Origin: Thermoproteota archaeon
Lineage (GTDB): Archaea; Korarchaeota; JAOZGF01; JAOZFZ01
NCBI GenBank assembly: GCA_027492035.1
Contig: JAOZFT010000020.1
Span: 1-64,000, forward strand
Length of the DNA: 64,000 nt
Reading direction: 5' to 3'
In this document: positions 60,497 through 64,000 of the stretch, in pieces
Layout of the letters: every line of letters starts with the position of its first letter
Numbering within the stretch: the stretch's first letter is position 1
The notes under the pieces: model-generated
The model's input: the letters and a program-made list of their open reading frames with translations, nothing else
The model's database searches: none
Told to the model about the DNA's origin: nothing
Translations under genes and position numbers: made by a program

Positions 60497-61798
60497 ATGG
60501 GTGAAAAGGAAGTTTCTGAAATAGTTGATGAAGCAAAGGGGGAAATAATCTCTTTCTGCCGAGAATTAATTAAAACTGAGAGCTATAACCCTCCAGGTGG
60601 GGAAGAAAAGGTGGTGCAGGTAATAGCAAAGAAACTTGAGGAGGAAGAAGTACGGTATGAAATAATAAGTTCAGGAAATAAGAGAACCAATATATTAGCG
60701 GGGATAAAGAAAGGGAATGGGAGGAAACTTCTTTTCTGTGGACACATGGACACGGTTCCGCCAGGGGAGCTAGAAACTTGGAAGTTCCATCCCTTAAGTG
60801 CAGCGGTTGAGGATGGCAAAATCTACGGTAGAGGAGCATGTGATATGAAAAGTGGCTTAGCTTCGATGGTAATGGCTGCCATCCTATGTAAAAGACATGA
60901 GGAATGCATGAACAAAATCAATGGGGAAGTAATCTTGGCTATAGTTGCTGACGAAGAAATGGGAAGCGACTACGGCATGAAATTTTTAGTGAATAATTAT
61001 AGAGAAAAGTTAGGGGCTGATTACGCAGTTGTCTGTGAACCTTCAGGTTCGTCAACAACCGGGAAAGCTATTGTGATCGGTGAGAAAGGGGATTATGAAT
61101 TAAAGGTTACCTTCTTTGGAAAGAAAGGGCATTCAAGTGTCCCTTATCTAGCTGATAACGCGGTTGAAAAAGCCTGTAGATTCATTGCAAACCTTAACAA
61201 AATGAAAATTAGGAGAGTGAAACCTCCAATAACAAAGCTTCAATACCTTAAAATGTTTGTTGAAAAATATGGATGGGGAGAAATATTAAAGGGTTTGTTT
61301 TCAAAGCAGAAAAGTGCAGGAACAGCTGTGTTGAAGGCTTTAGTGAGCTGTGTATATTCTACAACAATTATAAATGGTGGATTCAAGTCCAACGTAATCC
61401 CTGACAAATGTGAAGCTACAATTGATTTCAGGGTGTTGCCTGGACAAACAGTTCAGGATGTGGAAGAAGCTGTTGAAAACTTAGCTGCAAAACTAGGGAT
61501 AAAGGTTTCAGTGGAAGTGCCTTTAGTAATTGAACCCTCGGTTCTCACTGATGGAGAAGAGTTGACAGGGACATTGGAGAAACTTGTGAATAAATTTTAT
61601 GGTGAAAAACCCTTAAAGATAATGATGCCAGGAGCTTCAGATGCTAGGTTCCTCAGAAACATATTAAAAATACCTACTGTTCAATTTGGTCCTGGAGAGG
61701 GAGAAACAGCTCATGCCAGTAACGAATACGTGGAAATAAATGATTTAATAAAGGCAACAAAAGTTTACATGTCTTTAATCGAGGAAATCTTCAAATAA
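60497..61798 (+). CDS. M20-family metallopeptidase/deacylase (ArgE/DapE-like)
   Basis: A 433-residue protein. FCGHMDTVPPG (His, Asp) and YGRGACDMKSGLA (bridging Asp), VADEEMGSDYG (Glu-Glu), CEPSGS and GEGETAHASNEYV (last His) give the two-zinc site. A dimerisation lid domain lies at ~185-320. It hydrolyses amide bonds of N-acyl amino acids or small peptides; substrate unknown. ATG after GGTAAGGG; single gene. Confidence 0.9.
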   Translation: MGEKEVSEIVDEAKGEIISFCRELIKTESYNPPGGEEKVVQVIAKKLEEEEVRYEIISSGNKRTNILAGIKKGNGRKLLFCGHMDTVPPGELETWKFHPLSAAVEDGKIYGRGACDMKSGLASMVMAAILCKRHEECMNKINGEVILAIVADEEMGSDYGMKFLVNNYREKLGADYAVVCEPSGSSTTGKAIVIGEKGDYELKVTFFGKKGHSSVPYLADNAVEKACRFIANLNKMKIRRVKPPITKLQYLKMFVEKYGWGEILKGLFSKQKSAGTAVLKALVSCVYSTTIINGGFKSNVIPDKCEATIDFRVLPGQTVQDVEEAVENLAAKLGIKVSVEVPLVIEPSVLTDGEELTGTLEKLVNKFYGEKPLKIMMPGASDARFLRNILKIPTVQFGPGEGETAHASNEYVEINDLIKATKVYMSLIEEIFK

Positions 61799-61963
61799 AA
61801 AGTTTTGAAGATAGAGAAATTGTTTTTAAACGGTTTCTTCCTAGTTTATAGCTTCAAATCTCTCAGCCACTTGATTCAACTTGAAAACTAAGAATAAAGG
61901 CAGTAAGATTTACATGTTCCTTAACTGATGAAATTAATTGGTGAAGCCCTTGAATAAAAACAG

Positions 61964-62962
61964 TTAAGTTTTAAAGTTTACTTCCTTCCTTTTTGAGACA
62001 AGGAAGCTTACAGAAAAAAATATTAAGCTGATAACTACAAGTGGAAACCCTATTACAAAAGCGTCTCGACTTAAAAATTCCTTTATTTCTGTAGAAGTAA
62101 CTACATTGATTGTGTGGTTCAAAGTGTTTTTAATCCTGAACAGGTATTGGGTGTTAGGTTGCAAATTTAAGGAGAAATTTATTTTGTTTGAGGTTAAATT
62201 GATTAAAGGCTCCTCAGCATTTTGTGTAAACACGAGAAAAGTAATTTCCTTCAAGGAAGGAGTGTAAATAAACCCTTTAAGGCTGCAGCGGCACCAAGGT
62301 TTGAAAACAAAATCAACGTAGAGAGGCAAAACTTTACTTTTCCCTTCTGCAGTTACAAAACGGTAAACTGGAGGAGCATTTATCTTTCTACTCATAAAAA
62401 GGGAATAAGTCCTCACGTAACTAAAACATGCAGAACCTAAAAGTATAAACGATAAACCTACAAAGAAAGTGACGCCACCAGCCACAACATACTTTCGTGG
62501 AAGCCTTACACCTCCCTTCCCAATGAATTTAAAAGTACGGGTTTTAAGCAGTAAACCTGAGAAGAAAAGAATAACTCCTGCTGCCGTCAACGGAAGCGAA
62601 AAACCTGCGTAAGGATGAATCATACCCCATCTAACTGTAGGAATCAAGCGAAAAGAACCCCCAAAAACTTGAGGCAAAACATCATAACGTAACATGCCAA
62701 TTTCTCCATACAACGAACACAGAGCAGCTGCTGTGAAACACATCACCGAAGTAAGAATCGCAAAAACACCGATTTTACCCAAGAAAGGTACATTAACCAA
62801 TTGATTTGTCCCAATAACCCAACTTAGAACCAAAAATAGTGGAACTAACATGAAAATCAGAGATGAAACAAGTTGACGCTCCTTGGTCCAAGTAAGCAAA
62901 CCAACAAAGAAGAGAACAACACTAACAACACCCAGCAATTTACTGGAATCAACCCTCAACAA
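61964..62962 (-). CDS. membrane protein with extracytoplasmic domain
   Basis: A 332-residue protein with five or six hydrophobic helices in residues 8-205, a beta-rich outside segment at ~215-300, and a final helix (about 302-322) with a short basic tail. Sequons (NLTSNK, NHT) occur in the outside part. No family recognised; no neighbour suggests a role. Confidence 0.6.
   Translation of the reverse strand: MLRVDSSKLLGVVSVVLFFVGLLTWTKERQLVSSLIFMLVPLFLVLSWVIGTNQLVNVPFLGKIGVFAILTSVMCFTAAALCSLYGEIGMLRYDVLPQVFGGSFRLIPTVRWGMIHPYAGFSLPLTAAGVILFFSGLLLKTRTFKFIGKGGVRLPRKYVVAGGVTFFVGLSFILLGSACFSYVRTYSLFMSRKINAPPVYRFVTAEGKSKVLPLYVDFVFKPWCRCSLKGFIYTPSLKEITFLVFTQNAEEPLINLTSNKINFSLNLQPNTQYLFRIKNTLNHTINVVTSTEIKEFLSRDAFVIGFPLVVISLIFFSVSFLVSKRKEVNFKT

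Positions 62963-64000
<1,038 letters not shown>

Overview
The window looks like a chromosomal segment of an uncultivated, AT-rich archaeon. The supporting evidence is an archaeal-type leucyl-tRNA synthetase, an archaeal asparagine synthetase A (an AsnRS paralogue), a Tan1-like THUMP protein, KptA, a GPN-loop GTPase, a double-thioredoxin-fold protein disulfide oxidoreductase, two tungsten aldehyde:ferredoxin oxidoreductases, a WtpA-type tungstate-binding protein, Roadblock/LC7 proteins, and TATA-like boxes. Core genes have strong GGTGA/GGAGG ribosome binding sites and often start with TTG or GTG. Several accessory genes instead have a TATA box about 20-30 bases before the start codon, as expected for leaderless transcripts. 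The lineage cannot be fixed from the sequence; I recognise no rRNA, tRNA or CRISPR array.

Layout. Bases 1-4300 are an accessory stretch: a truncated NYN-domain protein, small membrane proteins, a frameshifted unknown gene and a membrane-anchored C39-like peptidase. Bases 4300-18350 are mixed housekeeping and membrane genes: a hotdog thioesterase, a GT-C-like membrane protein, an EamA exporter, a cation/proton antiporter, a sirtuin, a repeat-bearing secreted glycine-rich peptide, a CoA-transferase and 3-hydroxyacyl-CoA dehydrogenase, an endonuclease IV-like protein, two Roadblock proteins, an Ntn asparaginase, endonuclease III and PDO. Bases 18500-23410 hold an SCP2-like protein, an iron-type alcohol dehydrogenase, a tungsten AOR, KptA and a GPN-like GTPase. 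Bases 23419-29873 hold a flavoprotein/Fe-S/endonuclease-like operon, an HD hydrolase, a VapBC-like toxin-antitoxin pair with a tandem operator, and asparagine synthetase A.

Bases 30275-35700 contain two ferrous-iron uptake loci. One has a normal FeoB. The other has two FeoA proteins and a FeoB split into separate GTPase and membrane proteins, and it is preceded by a perfect palindrome over the promoter. Bases 36300-47560 contain an amino-acid permease, a metallophosphoesterase/nucleotidyltransferase/membrane-protein operon, a site-2 protease, a THUMP protein, a class III aminotransferase, a lipoate ligase and a rhodanese-fused ThiI. Bases 47700-57150 contain a RuBisCO-like protein, a CooC-like ATPase, a second AOR, a nitroreductase, LeuRS and SurE.

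The most unusual region is 57300-59850. It holds hicBA, small cassette-like genes separated by imperfect palindromes with complementary 7-base ends resembling integron attC sites, a degraded recombinase- or transposase-like fragment pointing the other way, decayed MntA/HepT relics, and a 12-base direct repeat at both ends. I read it as an integron-like or CALIN-like gene-cassette array in an archaeon, partly decayed. The right end (59857-64000) has two membrane proteins, an M20 peptidase and the start of a wtp tungstate transporter that would supply the AORs.
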